In this document: positions 1-8,682 of the stretch, in pieces
Layout of the letters: each line of letters starts with the position of its first letter
Numbering within the stretch: the stretch's first letter is position 1
Source: Pseudomonas marginalis
GTDB taxonomy: Bacteria; Pseudomonadota; Gammaproteobacteria; Pseudomonadales; Pseudomonadaceae
Assembly (NCBI RefSeq): GCF_008692035.1
Contig: NZ_VTFG01000001.1
Location: forward strand, 1,612,001 to 1,676,000
Length of the DNA: 64,000 bases
Direction of reading: 5' to 3'
Translations under genes and position numbers: made by a program
The notes under the pieces: model-generated
Database searches by the model: none
The model's input: only the letters and a program-made list of their open reading frames with translations
What the model was told of the DNA's origin: nothing

Positions 1-1
1 C

Positions 2-826
2 AGCGTGGCCGACAAGGCCCGATTGGTGGACGCCCTCAGCGCGGCGGGCCTGAGCTATATCGAAGTCGGCAGTTTTGTCTCGCCCAAGTGGGTGCCGCAA
101 ATGGCCGGTTCCGCCGACGTGTTCGCGCAGATCCAGCGCAAGCCCGGCGTAACCTACGGTGCGCTGGCGCCAAACCTGCGTGGTTTCGAGGACGCGCTGG
201 CGGCGGGCGTAAAGGAAGTGGCGGTGTTTGCCGCAGCCTCCGAGGCGTTTTCCCAGCGCAATATCAACTGTTCCATCAGCGAAAGCCTGGAGCGTTTTGC
301 GCCGATCATGGCGGCGGCCAGGCAGCACGGCATCAGCGTGCGCGGCTATGTGTCCTGTGTGCTGGGTTGCCCTTACGAAGGTGAGATTGCGCCGGAACAG
401 GTGGCGGCGGTCGCGCGGGAGCTGTATGCCATGGGCTGCTACGAGGTGTCCCTGGGCGACACCATCGGCACCGGCACGGCGGGCACCACGCGGCGGCTGT
501 TCGAGGTGGTCGGCGCGCAGGTGCCACGGGACAAACTGGCGGGCCACTTCCATGACACCTATGGCCAGGCCATCGCCAATATCTATGCCGGCCTGCTGGA
601 AGGCATCACGGTATTCGACAGCTCTATTGCAGGCCTCGGCGGCTGCCCCTATGCCAAGGGCGCCAGCGGTAACGTCGCCACCGAAGATGTGCTGTACCTG
701 CTCAATGGCCTCGGGATCGACACCGGCATCGACCTGGACGCATTGATTCGCGCGGGCCTGCAAATCAGCCATGTCCTCGGCCGCCCCACGGGCTCGCGCG
801 TAGCCAAGGCGCGAACTGCCGGTTGA
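2..826 (+). CDS. mvaB: hydroxymethylglutaryl-CoA lyase, 5' end missing
   Basis: Cleaves 3-hydroxy-3-methylglutaryl-CoA to acetyl-CoA and acetoacetate, the last step of leucine catabolism. The reading frame is open from the window edge, so about 25 N-terminal residues, including the usual catalytic Arg-Asp, lie outside. The visible part shows the metal-binding HFHDTYGQ motif and the family signature GLGGCPYAKGASGN with its active-site cysteine. It ends at TGA 824-826. The rest of the pathway (liuABCD) lies 2.3 kb downstream on the same strand, separated by a small RNA gene and an oppositely oriented acyl-CoA synthetase. In P. aeruginosa the equivalent gene is liuE. Family assignment is firm. 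Whether it is cotranscribed with anything upstream cannot be seen. Confidence 0.95.
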   Translation, partial: SVADKARLVDALSAAGLSYIEVGSFVSPKWVPQMAGSADVFAQIQRKPGVTYGALAPNLRGFEDALAAGVKEVAVFAAASEAFSQRNINCSISESLERFAPIMAAARQHGISVRGYVSCVLGCPYEGEIAPEQVAAVARELYAMGCYEVSLGDTIGTGTAGTTRRLFEVVGAQVPRDKLAGHFHDTYGQAIANIYAGLLEGITVFDSSIAGLGGCPYAKGASGNVATEDVLYLLNGLGIDTGIDLDALIRAGLQISHVLGRPTGSRVAKARTAG

Positions 827-846
827 GTAGCGTAGCCGTGACAATG

Positions 847-876
847 TGTTACCGCACGGCTACACATCGAGTAACA
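847..876. promoter_or_regulatory. CbrB-like activator palindrome upstream of the sigma54 promoter
   Basis: TGTTAC at 847-852 and GTAACA at 871-876 form an inverted repeat with an 18-base gap, 83 bases upstream of the sigma54 promoter at 959. CbrB, the enhancer-binding protein that drives crcZ and crcY, is reported to use TGTTAC/GTAACA-type half sites. The gap here is longer than the roughly 14 bases I recall, so CbrB binding is inferred. Confidence 0.55.
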
Positions 877-958
877 CGGGAACATATTTTGTCGTATTTT
901 CTGTAGGTCAAGGCCTACTAAAAAATTAACTTATTGATTTTAAAGGGATTTAAAAAGT

Positions 959-975
959 TGGCACGCCTTCTGCTA
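959..975 (+). promoter_or_regulatory. sigma54 (-24/-12) promoter of the CrcY-type RNA
   Basis: The sequence TGGCACGCCTTCTGCTA has GG at 960-961 and GC at 972-973, separated by exactly 10 bases as RpoN promoters require. The predicted transcription start is about 12 bases after the GC, near 985. No protein-coding start follows. The transcript runs to the terminator at 1331-1354. Confidence 0.85.
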
Positions 976-984
976 TCTCTATGG

Positions 985-1358
985 CATAACAAGAATAAAA
1001 AGCGCCAAACCTAATAAAAATAAGACGAAACGACTCTGACATAACAAAAACAACACGGCAGAGACGCAGCTAACAGATTTTTTTGGAGAAGATGTGCTTC
1101 GCAGGGTACGGCATGCCGAAACCCGCAACCGGTTAGAGAAAAATAAAACTACCTCAGGTAGCTACCCACTGGTTGGATCGTTAACGAAGAAGCAGGTCAG
1201 CGCTCAAAAAAATACGTTTGCTCTTGACCCCGGATGGGGGTCGCCAAAAACAGCGGTAAAGGGTAACGGTCGCCAAAAACAACAATAGACCGCCCCTCAA
1301 TAATAAAAAAAGAGCACGCAACGACAAATTAAAGGGGACCTTCGGGTCCCCTTTGTGC
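985..1358 (+). ncRNA. crcY: CrcY-type catabolite-repression sRNA (Hfq/Crc decoy)
   Basis: A roughly 374-base transcript is bounded by a sigma54 promoter and a strong intrinsic terminator. It carries six clusters of the Hfq/Crc binding motif AAnAAnAA: 988-1001, 1013-1023, 1043-1053, 1139-1146, 1275-1285 and 1299-1309. RNAs of the CrcZ/CrcY/CrcX family sequester Hfq (with Crc) when poor carbon sources activate CbrA/CbrB, and so relieve catabolite repression. From memory, P. putida crcY also lies beside the HMG-CoA lyase gene and is close to this length, which supports crcY over crcZ (which follows cbrB). The short ORFs inside it have no convincing ribosome sites. The exact 5' end is inferred from promoter geometry. 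Confidence 0.88.
1331..1354. terminator. bidirectional intrinsic terminator with UUCG loop
   Basis: A 10-base perfect stem (AAAGGGGACC/GGTCCCCTTT) is closed by a TTCG tetraloop. On the plus strand it ends the CrcY RNA. On the minus strand it lies just past the stop of the acyl-CoA synthetase and is followed by an A/T-rich tail, so it can serve both. Confidence 0.9.
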
Positions 1359-1368
1359 TTTCTGGCCT

Positions 1369-3006
1369 TTAACCCTGCCCTGCCCCCAGCTCTTCGATCG
1401 AGATCTCGCGCATGCGGAATTTCTGGATCTTGCCCGTCACCGTCATCGGAAACTCCTCCACGAACTTGAAGTACCGGGGCGTCTTGAAGTGCGCGATACG
1501 GCCCTTGCACCAGGCCTGCAGTTCCAGCTCGTCGGCCACATGGCCCGGATGCAACTTGACCCAGGCCACGATCTCTTCGCCGTAACGCTCGTCCGGAATG
1601 CCGATGACCTGCACATCGGCCACCGCCGGGTGGGTGAAGAAAAACTCTTCCACCTCGCGCGGGTACACGTTTTCGCCACCGCGAATGATCATGTCCTTGT
1701 TGCGCCCGGCGATGCACACATAGCCGTGGGCATCCATGGTGGCCAGGTCGCCGGTGTGCATCCAGCCCGCAGCGTCGATGGCCTCGCGGGTGCCGTCGGG
1801 GTTGTTCCAGTAGCCGAGCATCACGCTGTAGCCACGGGTGCAGAGTTCGCCGACCTGGCCACGGGGCAGCGTGTTACCGGCTTCATCGATGATCTTGCTT
1901 TCCAGTTGCGGCTGGGTGCGGCCGACGGTGGTCACGCGGCGCTCCAGATCGTCATCCGCGCCGGTTTGCAGGGATACGGGGCTGGTCTCAGTCATGCCGT
2001 AGGCAATCTGCACCTCGCCCATGTGCAATTCGCCGATGACCCGGCGCATCACCTCAATGGGGCACGTGGCGCCGGCCATGATGCCGGTGCGCAGGGTGGA
2101 CAGCTCGAACTCGCCCCGGCGTGGGTGATCGAGCAGGGCAATAAACATGGTGGGCACGCCGTACAGGCCGGTGGCACGTTCTTCGGCGACGGCGGTGAGG
2201 GTCAGCAGCGGATCGAAGCCGTCATTCGGGTAGATCATGGTGGTGCCATGGGTGATGCAGCCCAGGTTGCCCATCACCATGCCGAAGCAGTGGTACAGCG
2301 GCACCGGGATCACCAGGCGGTCCTGCGCGGTGAGGCCCAGGCTTTCGCCGACCATATAGCCGTTATTGAGGATGTTGTGGTGACTGAGGGTGGCGCCCTT
2401 GGGGAAACCGGTGGTGCCGGAGGTGTACTGGATATTGACGGCTTGATCGAAGTGCAGGCTGGCCTGGCGGCTGCGCAATTGCTCGGACGGCAGACCAGCA
2501 CCAAGGGCCGCCAGTTCCGACCAGGGCAGGAAGCCCGAGGGCGGGCTGGGGTCGAGGCTGATCATGCCGCGTAGCTCAGGCTGCAGTGCCTGCAGCATCG
2601 CGTGATAGTCGGAGGTCTTGAACGCGCCGGCGCACACCAGCCACTCGCAGCCGGACTGCTTGAGCACGTAGTCCAGTTCACTGCTGCGGTACGCCGGGTT
2701 GATATTGACCAGGATCACGCCAATCTTGGCGCTGGCGATTTGGCTGATGCACCACTCGGCGCAATTGGGCGCCCAGATGCCCAGGCGATCGCCGGTCTGC
2801 ATACCCAAGGCCAGGAACGCGCGGGCATGCACATCGACGGTCTCGGCCAGTTGCCGCCAGGTGTAGCGACGCTGCTGATGGCGCACCACAAGGGCTTCGC
2901 CATCGGGGTATTGCGCCACGGTGTGATCGAAGGCCTGGCCAATGGTCATGGCCAGCAAGGCCTTGTCCTGGGAGCCACGGCTGTAGCTCGGATGCAGTTG
3001 ATCCAT
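1369..3006 (-). CDS. AMP-binding acyl-CoA synthetase (FadD-like, liu-linked)
   Basis: An ATP-dependent acyl-CoA ligase of the ANL superfamily, 545 residues. The A3 phosphate-binding motif [18 protein letters not shown], the [11 protein letters not shown] motif, the [19 protein letters not shown] hinge region and the C-terminal [12 protein letters not shown] lysine are all present. The start is the ATG at 3004-3006, preceded by AGGGG. An upstream extension has no ribosome site and would run into the shared promoter. It is divergent from liuA and shares two LiuR-like palindromes with it, so it probably activates a branched-chain or medium-chain acid feeding the leucine/isovalerate pathway. The true substrate cannot be read from the sequence. 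Confidence 0.9.
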   Translation of the reverse strand: MDQLHPSYSRGSQDKALLAMTIGQAFDHTVAQYPDGEALVVRHQQRRYTWRQLAETVDVHARAFLALGMQTGDRLGIWAPNCAEWCISQIASAKIGVILVNINPAYRSSELDYVLKQSGCEWLVCAGAFKTSDYHAMLQALQPELRGMISLDPSPPSGFLPWSELAALGAGLPSEQLRSRQASLHFDQAVNIQYTSGTTGFPKGATLSHHNILNNGYMVGESLGLTAQDRLVIPVPLYHCFGMVMGNLGCITHGTTMIYPNDGFDPLLTLTAVAEERATGLYGVPTMFIALLDHPRRGEFELSTLRTGIMAGATCPIEVMRRVIGELHMGEVQIAYGMTETSPVSLQTGADDDLERRVTTVGRTQPQLESKIIDEAGNTLPRGQVGELCTRGYSVMLGYWNNPDGTREAIDAAGWMHTGDLATMDAHGYVCIAGRNKDMIIRGGENVYPREVEEFFFTHPAVADVQVIGIPDERYGEEIVAWVKLHPGHVADELELQAWCKGRIAHFKTPRYFKFVEEFPMTVTGKIQKFRMREISIEELGAGQG

Positions 3007-3033
3007 AACGACCCCTGTTGTCTTTTTTGTAGG

Positions 3034-3049
3034 TTGACGTAAACGTAAA
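3034..3049. promoter_or_regulatory. LiuR-like palindrome (site 1, near acyl-CoA synthetase)
   Basis: TTGACGTAAACGTAAA resembles the ACGTnnACGT-type palindrome attributed to the MerR-family regulator LiuR of branched-chain amino acid catabolism. It lies 28 bases upstream of the synthetase start in the divergent promoter. Binding by LiuR is inferred. Confidence 0.6.
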
Positions 3050-3077
3050 CTACGATTGACAGCACCGTAACGCAAGC

Positions 3078-3091
3078 TTACGTTAACGTAA
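3078..3091. promoter_or_regulatory. LiuR-like palindrome (site 2, liuA promoter)
   Basis: TTACGTTAACGTAA is a perfect 14-base palindrome that shares its core with site 1. A TTGACA hexamer at 3056-3061 lies just upstream, so the palindrome would fall between or over the -35 and -10 elements of the liuA promoter. That is where MerR-type regulators usually bind. Confidence 0.65.
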
Positions 3092-3125
3092 AGGTGAGCG
3101 CCCTTCCCTGGCGCGCCATCCACAC

Positions 3126-3133
3126 AACAACAA
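3126..3133 (+). promoter_or_regulatory. Crc/Hfq CA motif in the liuA leader
   Basis: AACAACAA fits the AAnAAnAA consensus for Hfq/Crc translational repression. It lies 24 bases upstream of the liuA ATG and 12 bases before the AAGG ribosome site. The CrcY-type decoy RNA at 985-1358 would relieve such repression. Confidence 0.55.
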
Positions 3134-3156
3134 AGCTCACATTAAGGTGCCTGTCC

Positions 3157-4320
3157 ATGAGTTACCCGTCCCTGAACTTCGCCCTCGGTGAAACCATCGA
3201 CATGCTGCGCGACCAGGTGCAGTCCTTCGTGGCCAAGGAAATCGCGCCCCGTGCGGCACAGATCGACATCGACAACCTGTTCCCCGCCGACCTGTGGCGC
3301 AAGTTCGGGGACATGGGCCTGCTGGGCATCACCGTACCGGAAGAATACGGCGGCGCCGGCCTGGGCTACCTGGCCCACGTGGTGAGCATGGAAGAAATCA
3401 GCCGTGGCTCGGCCTCGGTGGCGTTGTCCTACGGCGCCCACTCCAACCTGTGCGTGAACCAGATCAACCGCAACGGTACTCACGAACAGAAACTCAAGTA
3501 CCTGCCCAAACTGATCAGCGGCGAACACGTCGGCGCCCTGGCCATGAGCGAACCCAACGCCGGTTCCGACGTGGTCTCGATGAAACTGCGCGCCGACAAA
3601 CACGGCGACCACTATGTGCTCAACGGCAGCAAGACCTGGATCACCAACGGCCCCGACGCCAGCACCTATGTGATCTACGCCAAGACCGACCTGGAAAGGG
3701 GCCCCCACGGCATCACCGCGTTTATCGTCGAGCGCGACTGGAAAGGCTTCAGCCGCAGCAACAAGTTCGACAAGCTCGGCATGCGTGGCTCCAACACCTG
3801 CGAACTGTTCTTCGATGACGTGCAAGTGCCGGAGGAAAACATCCTCGGCGTGCTCAACGGCGGCGTGAAAGTGCTGATGAGCGGCCTCGATTACGAGCGC
3901 GTGGTGTTGTCCGGCGGCCCCACCGGGATCATGCAGGCGTGCATGGACCTGATCGTGCCCTACATCCACGATCGCAAGCAGTTCGGTCAAAGCATCGGCG
4001 AGTTCCAGCTGATCCAGGGCAAGGTCGCCGACATGTACACCCAGCTCAACGCCAGCCGCGCCTACCTCTACGCGGTGGCCCAGGCCTGCGAACGCGGCGA
4101 AACCACGCGCAAGGACGCGGCCGGGGTGATCCTGTACAGCGCCGAACGCGCCACGCAAATGGCCCTCGACGCGATCCAGATCCTCGGCGGCAATGGCTAT
4201 ATCAATGAATTCCCCGCCGGGCGCCTGCTGCGGGACGCCAAGCTGTATGAAATCGGCGCCGGCACCAGTGAGATTCGGCGGATGCTGATCGGTCGCGAAC
4301 TCTTCAACGAAACCCGCTGA
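3157..4320 (+). CDS. liuA: isovaleryl-CoA dehydrogenase
   Basis: FAD-dependent acyl-CoA dehydrogenase that oxidises isovaleryl-CoA to 3-methylcrotonyl-CoA in leucine catabolism and passes electrons to ETF. The 387 residues match the family's length. The catalytic base is the Glu in [12 protein letters not shown] (residue 247), the position typical of isovaleryl-CoA dehydrogenases rather than of short-chain enzymes. The FAD-binding [19 protein letters not shown] segment is intact near the C-terminus. The chosen ATG follows an AAGG ribosome site, and a longer in-frame start at 3094 would overlap the operator. It is the first gene of liuABCD, with 11 bases to liuB, and is probably controlled by LiuR and by Crc/Hfq. 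Confidence 0.96.
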   Translation: MSYPSLNFALGETIDMLRDQVQSFVAKEIAPRAAQIDIDNLFPADLWRKFGDMGLLGITVPEEYGGAGLGYLAHVVSMEEISRGSASVALSYGAHSNLCVNQINRNGTHEQKLKYLPKLISGEHVGALAMSEPNAGSDVVSMKLRADKHGDHYVLNGSKTWITNGPDASTYVIYAKTDLERGPHGITAFIVERDWKGFSRSNKFDKLGMRGSNTCELFFDDVQVPEENILGVLNGGVKVLMSGLDYERVVLSGGPTGIMQACMDLIVPYIHDRKQFGQSIGEFQLIQGKVADMYTQLNASRAYLYAVAQACERGETTRKDAAGVILYSAERATQMALDAIQILGGNGYINEFPAGRLLRDAKLYEIGAGTSEIRRMLIGRELFNETR

Positions 4321-4331
4321 AGGAGCGTCCC

Positions 4332-5939
4332 ATGGCCACCTTGCACACCCAGCTCAACCCACGCTCGGCGGAGTTCGCCAGCAACAGCGCGGCGATGCGC
4401 CAACAGGTCGACGCCCTGCACACCCTGCTCGCCCACGTGCAGCAAGGCGGCGGCGCCAAGGCCCAGGAGCGCCACACCTCACGCGGCAAACTGCTGCCGC
4501 GCGAGCGCATCAATCGCCTGCTGGACCCGGGCTCGCCGTTCCTTGAACTCAGCCAACTGGCCGCCCATCAGGTGTACGGCGAAGACGTACCGGCCGCCGG
4601 GGTGATTGCCGGGATCGGCCGCGTGGAAGGCGTCGAATGCATGATCGTCGCCAACGACGCCACGGTCAAAGGCGGCTCCTACTACCCACTCACGGTGAAA
4701 AAACACCTGCGCGCCCAGACCATCGCCGAACAGAACCGCCTGCCGTGCATCTACCTGGTGGATTCCGGCGGCGCCAACCTGCCGCGCCAGGATGAAGTGT
4801 TTCCCGACCGCGAGCACTTCGGGCGGATCTTCTTCAACCAGGCCAACATGAGTGCCCAGGGCATCCCGCAGATCGCCGTGGTGATGGGCTCGTGCACCGC
4901 CGGTGGCGCCTACGTGCCGGCCATGGCCGACGAAGCGATCATGGTGCGTAACCAAGCGACGATCTTCCTGGCCGGCCCGCCATTGGTGAAGGCGGCTACC
5001 GGTGAAGTGGTCAGCGCCGAAGACCTCGGCGGTGCCGACGTGCACTGCAGGATATCCGGCGTGGCCGACCACTATGCCGACAGTGATGAACACGCCCTGG
5101 CCCTGGCCCGCCGCAGCGTGGCCAACCTCAATTGGCGCAAGCAAGGCCAATTGCTGCAACGCACGCCCGTGGCGCCGTTGTACAGCAGCGAAGAGCTCTA
5201 CGGCGTGATCCCGGCCGATGCCAAGCAGCCGTTCGATGTGCGCGAAGTGATCGCACGGCTGGTGGATGGCTCGGTGTTCGATGAGTTCAAGGCGCTGTTC
5301 GGCACCACCCTGGTGTGCGGCTTCGCGCATTTGCACGGTTACCCGATTGCGATTCTGGCGAACAACGGGATTCTGTTCGCCGAGGCCGCGCAAAAAGGCG
5401 CGCACTTTATCGAGCTGGCCTGCCAACGCGGGATTCCCCTGCTGTTCCTGCAGAACATCACCGGGTTTATGGTCGGCCAGAAATACGAAGCCGGTGGCAT
5501 CGCCAAGCACGGCGCCAAGCTGGTGACTGCAGTGGCGTGCGCCAAGGTGCCGAAATTCACGGTGATCATCGGCGGCAGCTTCGGCGCCGGCAACTACGGC
5601 ATGTGCGGCCGCGCCTATGACCCGCGCTTTTTGTGGATGTGGCCCAACGCACGCATCGGCGTGATGGGTGCCGAACAGGCTGCGGGCGTGCTGGTGCAGG
5701 TCAAGCGTGAACAGGCTGAACGGGCAGGCGTCGGCTTCAGCGCTGAAGAGGAAGCGGCGATCAAGCAGCCGATCCTCGACCAGTACGAAACCCAGGGTCA
5801 CCCCTATTACTCCAGCGCACGCCTGTGGGACGACGGCGTCATCGACCCGATGCAGACCCGCGATGTGCTGGCCCTGGCCTTGTCCGCCGCGCTGAATGCC
5901 CCCATCGAGCCGAGCCGCTTCGGCGTGTTCCGCATGTAA
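4332..5939 (+). CDS. liuB: methylcrotonyl-CoA carboxylase carboxyltransferase (beta) subunit
   Basis: The 535-residue carboxyltransferase of the biotin-dependent 3-methylcrotonyl-CoA carboxylase. It moves the carboxyl group from biotin on LiuD to methylcrotonyl-CoA. Tandem crotonase-like halves are visible, with the acyl-CoA site near [16 protein letters not shown] and the carboxybiotin site near [20 protein letters not shown]. An AGGAG ribosome site precedes the ATG. It lies between liuA and liuC with short gaps, so one mRNA is likely. It is distinguished from propionyl-CoA carboxylase beta by the methylcrotonyl-type start, the [16 protein letters not shown] segment and the liu context. Confidence 0.95.
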   Translation: MATLHTQLNPRSAEFASNSAAMRQQVDALHTLLAHVQQGGGAKAQERHTSRGKLLPRERINRLLDPGSPFLELSQLAAHQVYGEDVPAAGVIAGIGRVEGVECMIVANDATVKGGSYYPLTVKKHLRAQTIAEQNRLPCIYLVDSGGANLPRQDEVFPDREHFGRIFFNQANMSAQGIPQIAVVMGSCTAGGAYVPAMADEAIMVRNQATIFLAGPPLVKAATGEVVSAEDLGGADVHCRISGVADHYADSDEHALALARRSVANLNWRKQGQLLQRTPVAPLYSSEELYGVIPADAKQPFDVREVIARLVDGSVFDEFKALFGTTLVCGFAHLHGYPIAILANNGILFAEAAQKGAHFIELACQRGIPLLFLQNITGFMVGQKYEAGGIAKHGAKLVTAVACAKVPKFTVIIGGSFGAGNYGMCGRAYDPRFLWMWPNARIGVMGAEQAAGVLVQVKREQAERAGVGFSAEEEAAIKQPILDQYETQGHPYYSSARLWDDGVIDPMQTRDVLALALSAALNAPIEPSRFGVFRM

Positions 5940-5953
5940 ATGGAGCCGTACCC

Positions 5954-6760
5954 ATGAGCGATTTCAATACCCTCGAACTGATCACCGACAGCCGTGGCTT
6001 TGCCACGCTGTGGCTCAGCCGAGAAGCCAAGAACAACGCGTTCAACGCCGAGATGATCCGCGAACTGATCATCGCCCTCGACCATGTGCAAGGTGATGCA
6101 TCCCTGCGTTTCCTGGTCCTGCGGGGGCGCGGCAGGCACTTCAGCGCCGGTGCCGACCTGGCGTGGATGCAGCAGTCGGCCGAACTGGATTACCACACCA
6201 ACCTGGACGACGCCCGCGAACTGGCGGAGCTGATGTACAACCTGGCCAAGCTGAAAATCCCCACCCTGGCGGTGGTGCAAGGCGCGGCCTACGGTGGCGC
6301 GCTGGGCCTGATCAGTTGCTGCGACATGGCCATCGGCGCCGATGACGCGCAGTTCTGCCTGTCGGAAGTCCGCATCGGCCTGGCCCCGGCCGTGATCAGC
6401 CCGTTCGTGGTGCAGGCCATCGGCGAACGTGCGGCGCGTCGCTATGCCCTGACCGCCGAGCGGTTTGGCGGCCAGCGTGCCCGGGAAATCGGCCTGCTGG
6501 CGGAAAGCTACCCGATTGGCGAACTGGACCAACAGGTGGAACAGTGGATCACCCACCTGCTGCATAACAGCCCGGCGGCGATGCGCGCCAGCAAGGACCT
6601 GCTGCGTGAAGTCGGTAACGGCGCGCTCACCCCTGCCCTGCGCCGCTATTGCGAAAATGCCATTGCACGCATCCGTGTCAGCGCCGAAGGCCAGGAGGGT
6701 TTACGCGCGTTCCTGCAAAAACGCCCGCCCAGCTGGCAGCCCCAGGAGCCGCGTTCATGA
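5954..6760 (+). CDS. liuC: methylglutaconyl-CoA hydratase (enoyl-CoA hydratase family)
   Basis: A 268-residue crotonase-fold enzyme expected to hydrate 3-methylglutaconyl-CoA to HMG-CoA between the LiuB/D carboxylase and HMG-CoA lyase. The oxyanion-hole segments RGRGRHFSAGADLAWM and VQGAAYGGALGLISCCDMA are present. The chosen ATG at 5954 is the conserved start. Its last bases overlap the liuD start as ATGA, so the two are translationally coupled. The substrate is inferred from operon position, because crotonase specificity cannot be read from motifs alone. Confidence 0.93.
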   Translation: MSDFNTLELITDSRGFATLWLSREAKNNAFNAEMIRELIIALDHVQGDASLRFLVLRGRGRHFSAGADLAWMQQSAELDYHTNLDDARELAELMYNLAKLKIPTLAVVQGAAYGGALGLISCCDMAIGADDAQFCLSEVRIGLAPAVISPFVVQAIGERAARRYALTAERFGGQRAREIGLLAESYPIGELDQQVEQWITHLLHNSPAAMRASKDLLREVGNGALTPALRRYCENAIARIRVSAEGQEGLRAFLQKRPPSWQPQEPRS

Positions 6761-8682
6761 GCACGCTGACCACCCTGCTGGTGGCCAACCGCGGCGAGAT
6801 TGCCTGCCGGGTGATGCGCACCGCCAAGGCCATGGGCCTGACCACCGTGGCGGTGCACAGCGCCGTCGACCGTGATGCGCGACACAGCCGCGAGGCGGAT
6901 ATTCGCGTCGACCTGGGGGGCAGCAAAGCCACCGAGAGCTACCTGCAAATCGACAAATTGATCGCCGCCGCCCAGGCCAGCGGTGCCCAGGCCATTCACC
7001 CAGGCTACGGTTTCCTGTCGGAAAACGCCGGGTTTGCCCGTGCGATCGAGGCGGCGGGGCTGATCTTCCTCGGGCCGCCCGCCTCGGCCATCGACGCCAT
7101 GGGCAGTAAGTCCGCCGCCAAGGCCCTGATGGAAACCGCCGGCGTGCCCCTGGTGCCGGGGTATCACGGCACGGAACAGGACCTGGAAACCTTCCGCGAC
7201 GCCTGTGAGCGCATCGGCTATCCGGTGCTGCTCAAGGCCACGGCCGGGGGCGGCGGCAAGGGCATGAAGGTGGTGGAGGATGTCAGCCAGCTCGCCGACG
7301 CCCTGGCCTCGGCCCAGCGTGAGGCGCTGTCGTCCTTCGGCAATGGGCAGATGCTGGTGGAGAAATACCTGCTCAAGCCACGCCACGTAGAGATCCAGGT
7401 ATTTGCCGATCAGCACGGGCATTGCCTGTACCTCAATGAGCGGGACTGCTCGATCCAACGCCGCCACCAAAAGGTCGTCGAGGAAGCCCCGGCACCGGGG
7501 CTGAGCGTTGCACAGCGCAAGGCCATGGGCGAAGCGGCGGTGCGTGCGGCCCAGGCCATCGGTTATGTCGGCGCGGGCACGGTGGAGTTCTTGCTGGATG
7601 CGCGCGGCGAGTTTTTCTTCATGGAGATGAACACGCGGCTGCAGGTGGAACACCCGGTCACCGAAGCGATTACCGGCCTGGACCTGGTGGCCTGGCAGAT
7701 TCGCGTCGCCCAGGGCGAGGCGCTGCCGATCACCCAGGAGCAGGTGCCGCTGATCGGCCATGCGATTGAAGTGCGCTTGTACGCCGAAGACCCGGCCAAT
7801 GACTTCCTGCCCGCCACCGGGCACCTGGCGCTGTATCGCGAGTCCGCGCCGGGCCCGGGGCGCCGCGTGGACAGTGGTGTCGCGCAAGGAGACGACGTGT
7901 CGCCGTTCTACGACCCGATGCTCGGCAAGCTGATTGCCTGGGGTGAAGACCGTGAGCAGGCACGCCTGCGCTTGCTGAGCATGCTCGACGAGTTTGCCGT
8001 GGGTGGGCTGAAGACCAACCTGGGCTTCCTGCGGCGCATTATTGGTCATCCGGCATTTGCGGCGGCCGAGTTGGATACCGGATTTATTCCGCGCTACCAG
8101 GACGAACTTCTGCCGGTGGCCGGGACGTTGAGCGATGAATTCTGGCAGGCCGCAGGTTCTGCCTTCATGCAGAGCTTGCCCCCAGGTGACGGGCCATGGG
8201 CGGACACCCGTGGATTCCGTGCAGGACTGCCCGCCGAGGTCTCGCTGCACTTGAGCTGCAATGGCCAGGACCGCCTGGTGACACTGGCCGCCATCGCCGC
8301 GACATTGCAGGGCGAACAGTTAGTGATCGAACACCAGGGCGTCCGTCGTTCACATCTGGCAGTGCGCAACGAGCACAGGGTTTTCCTGCGTTGGGACGGC
8401 GAGATGCAGGGCGTGAGCCTGTTCGATCCGATTGCTGCTGTCGAGGCCAGCCAGTCGCACCAGGGCGGCCTCACGGCACCGATGAACGGCAGCATCGTGC
8501 GGGTGCTGGTGGACGTCGGCCAAACGGTCGAGGCCGGCACCCAGTTGGTGGTGCTCGAAGCGATGAAGATGGAGCACAGTATCCGCGCGCCCCAGGCCGG
8601 GGTAGTCAAGGCGCTGTTCTGCCAGGAGGGCGAAATGGTTGCCGAGGGGTGTGCGTTGGTGGAGCTCGAAACGGCGGACTAG
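6757..8682 (+). CDS. liuD: methylcrotonyl-CoA carboxylase biotin-containing (alpha) subunit
   Basis: A 641-residue biotin carboxylase plus biotin carboxyl carrier protein. It carboxylates its own biotin using ATP and bicarbonate. From the N-terminus there is a biotin carboxylase domain (TLLVANRGEIACRVM, ATP-grasp KATAGGGGKGMK, EMNTRLQVEHPVTE), a linker and a C-terminal BCCP domain with the biotinylation motif EAMKMEHS, the attachment lysine being residue 604. The start overlaps the liuC stop by four bases. Last gene of liuABCD. It converges on the repressor gene at 8679 with a 4-base overlap and no clear terminator between them. Confidence 0.95.
   Translation: MSTLTTLLVANRGEIACRVMRTAKAMGLTTVAVHSAVDRDARHSREADIRVDLGGSKATESYLQIDKLIAAAQASGAQAIHPGYGFLSENAGFARAIEAAGLIFLGPPASAIDAMGSKSAAKALMETAGVPLVPGYHGTEQDLETFRDACERIGYPVLLKATAGGGGKGMKVVEDVSQLADALASAQREALSSFGNGQMLVEKYLLKPRHVEIQVFADQHGHCLYLNERDCSIQRRHQKVVEEAPAPGLSVAQRKAMGEAAVRAAQAIGYVGAGTVEFLLDARGEFFFMEMNTRLQVEHPVTEAITGLDLVAWQIRVAQGEALPITQEQVPLIGHAIEVRLYAEDPANDFLPATGHLALYRESAPGPGRRVDSGVAQGDDVSPFYDPMLGKLIAWGEDREQARLRLLSMLDEFAVGGLKTNLGFLRRIIGHPAFAAAELDTGFIPRYQDELLPVAGTLSDEFWQAAGSAFMQSLPPGDGPWADTRGFRAGLPAEVSLHLSCNGQDRLVTLAAIAATLQGEQLVIEHQGVRRSHLAVRNEHRVFLRWDGEMQGVSLFDPIAAVEASQSHQGGLTAPMNGSIVRVLVDVGQTVEAGTQLVVLEAMKMEHSIRAPQAGVVKALFCQEGEMVAEGCALVELETAD

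Noticed and set aside
1094..1288. A 64-codon frame inside the CrcY-type RNA
   Set aside because: The start has no proper ribosome site, and the sequence is fully explained by the sigma54-driven RNA with AAnAAnAA motifs and a terminator.
3094..3156. Longer liuA start at 3094
   Set aside because: It would place the start within three bases of the LiuR-like palindrome, ahead of the AAGG site and CA motif, and adds a non-conserved N-terminus.
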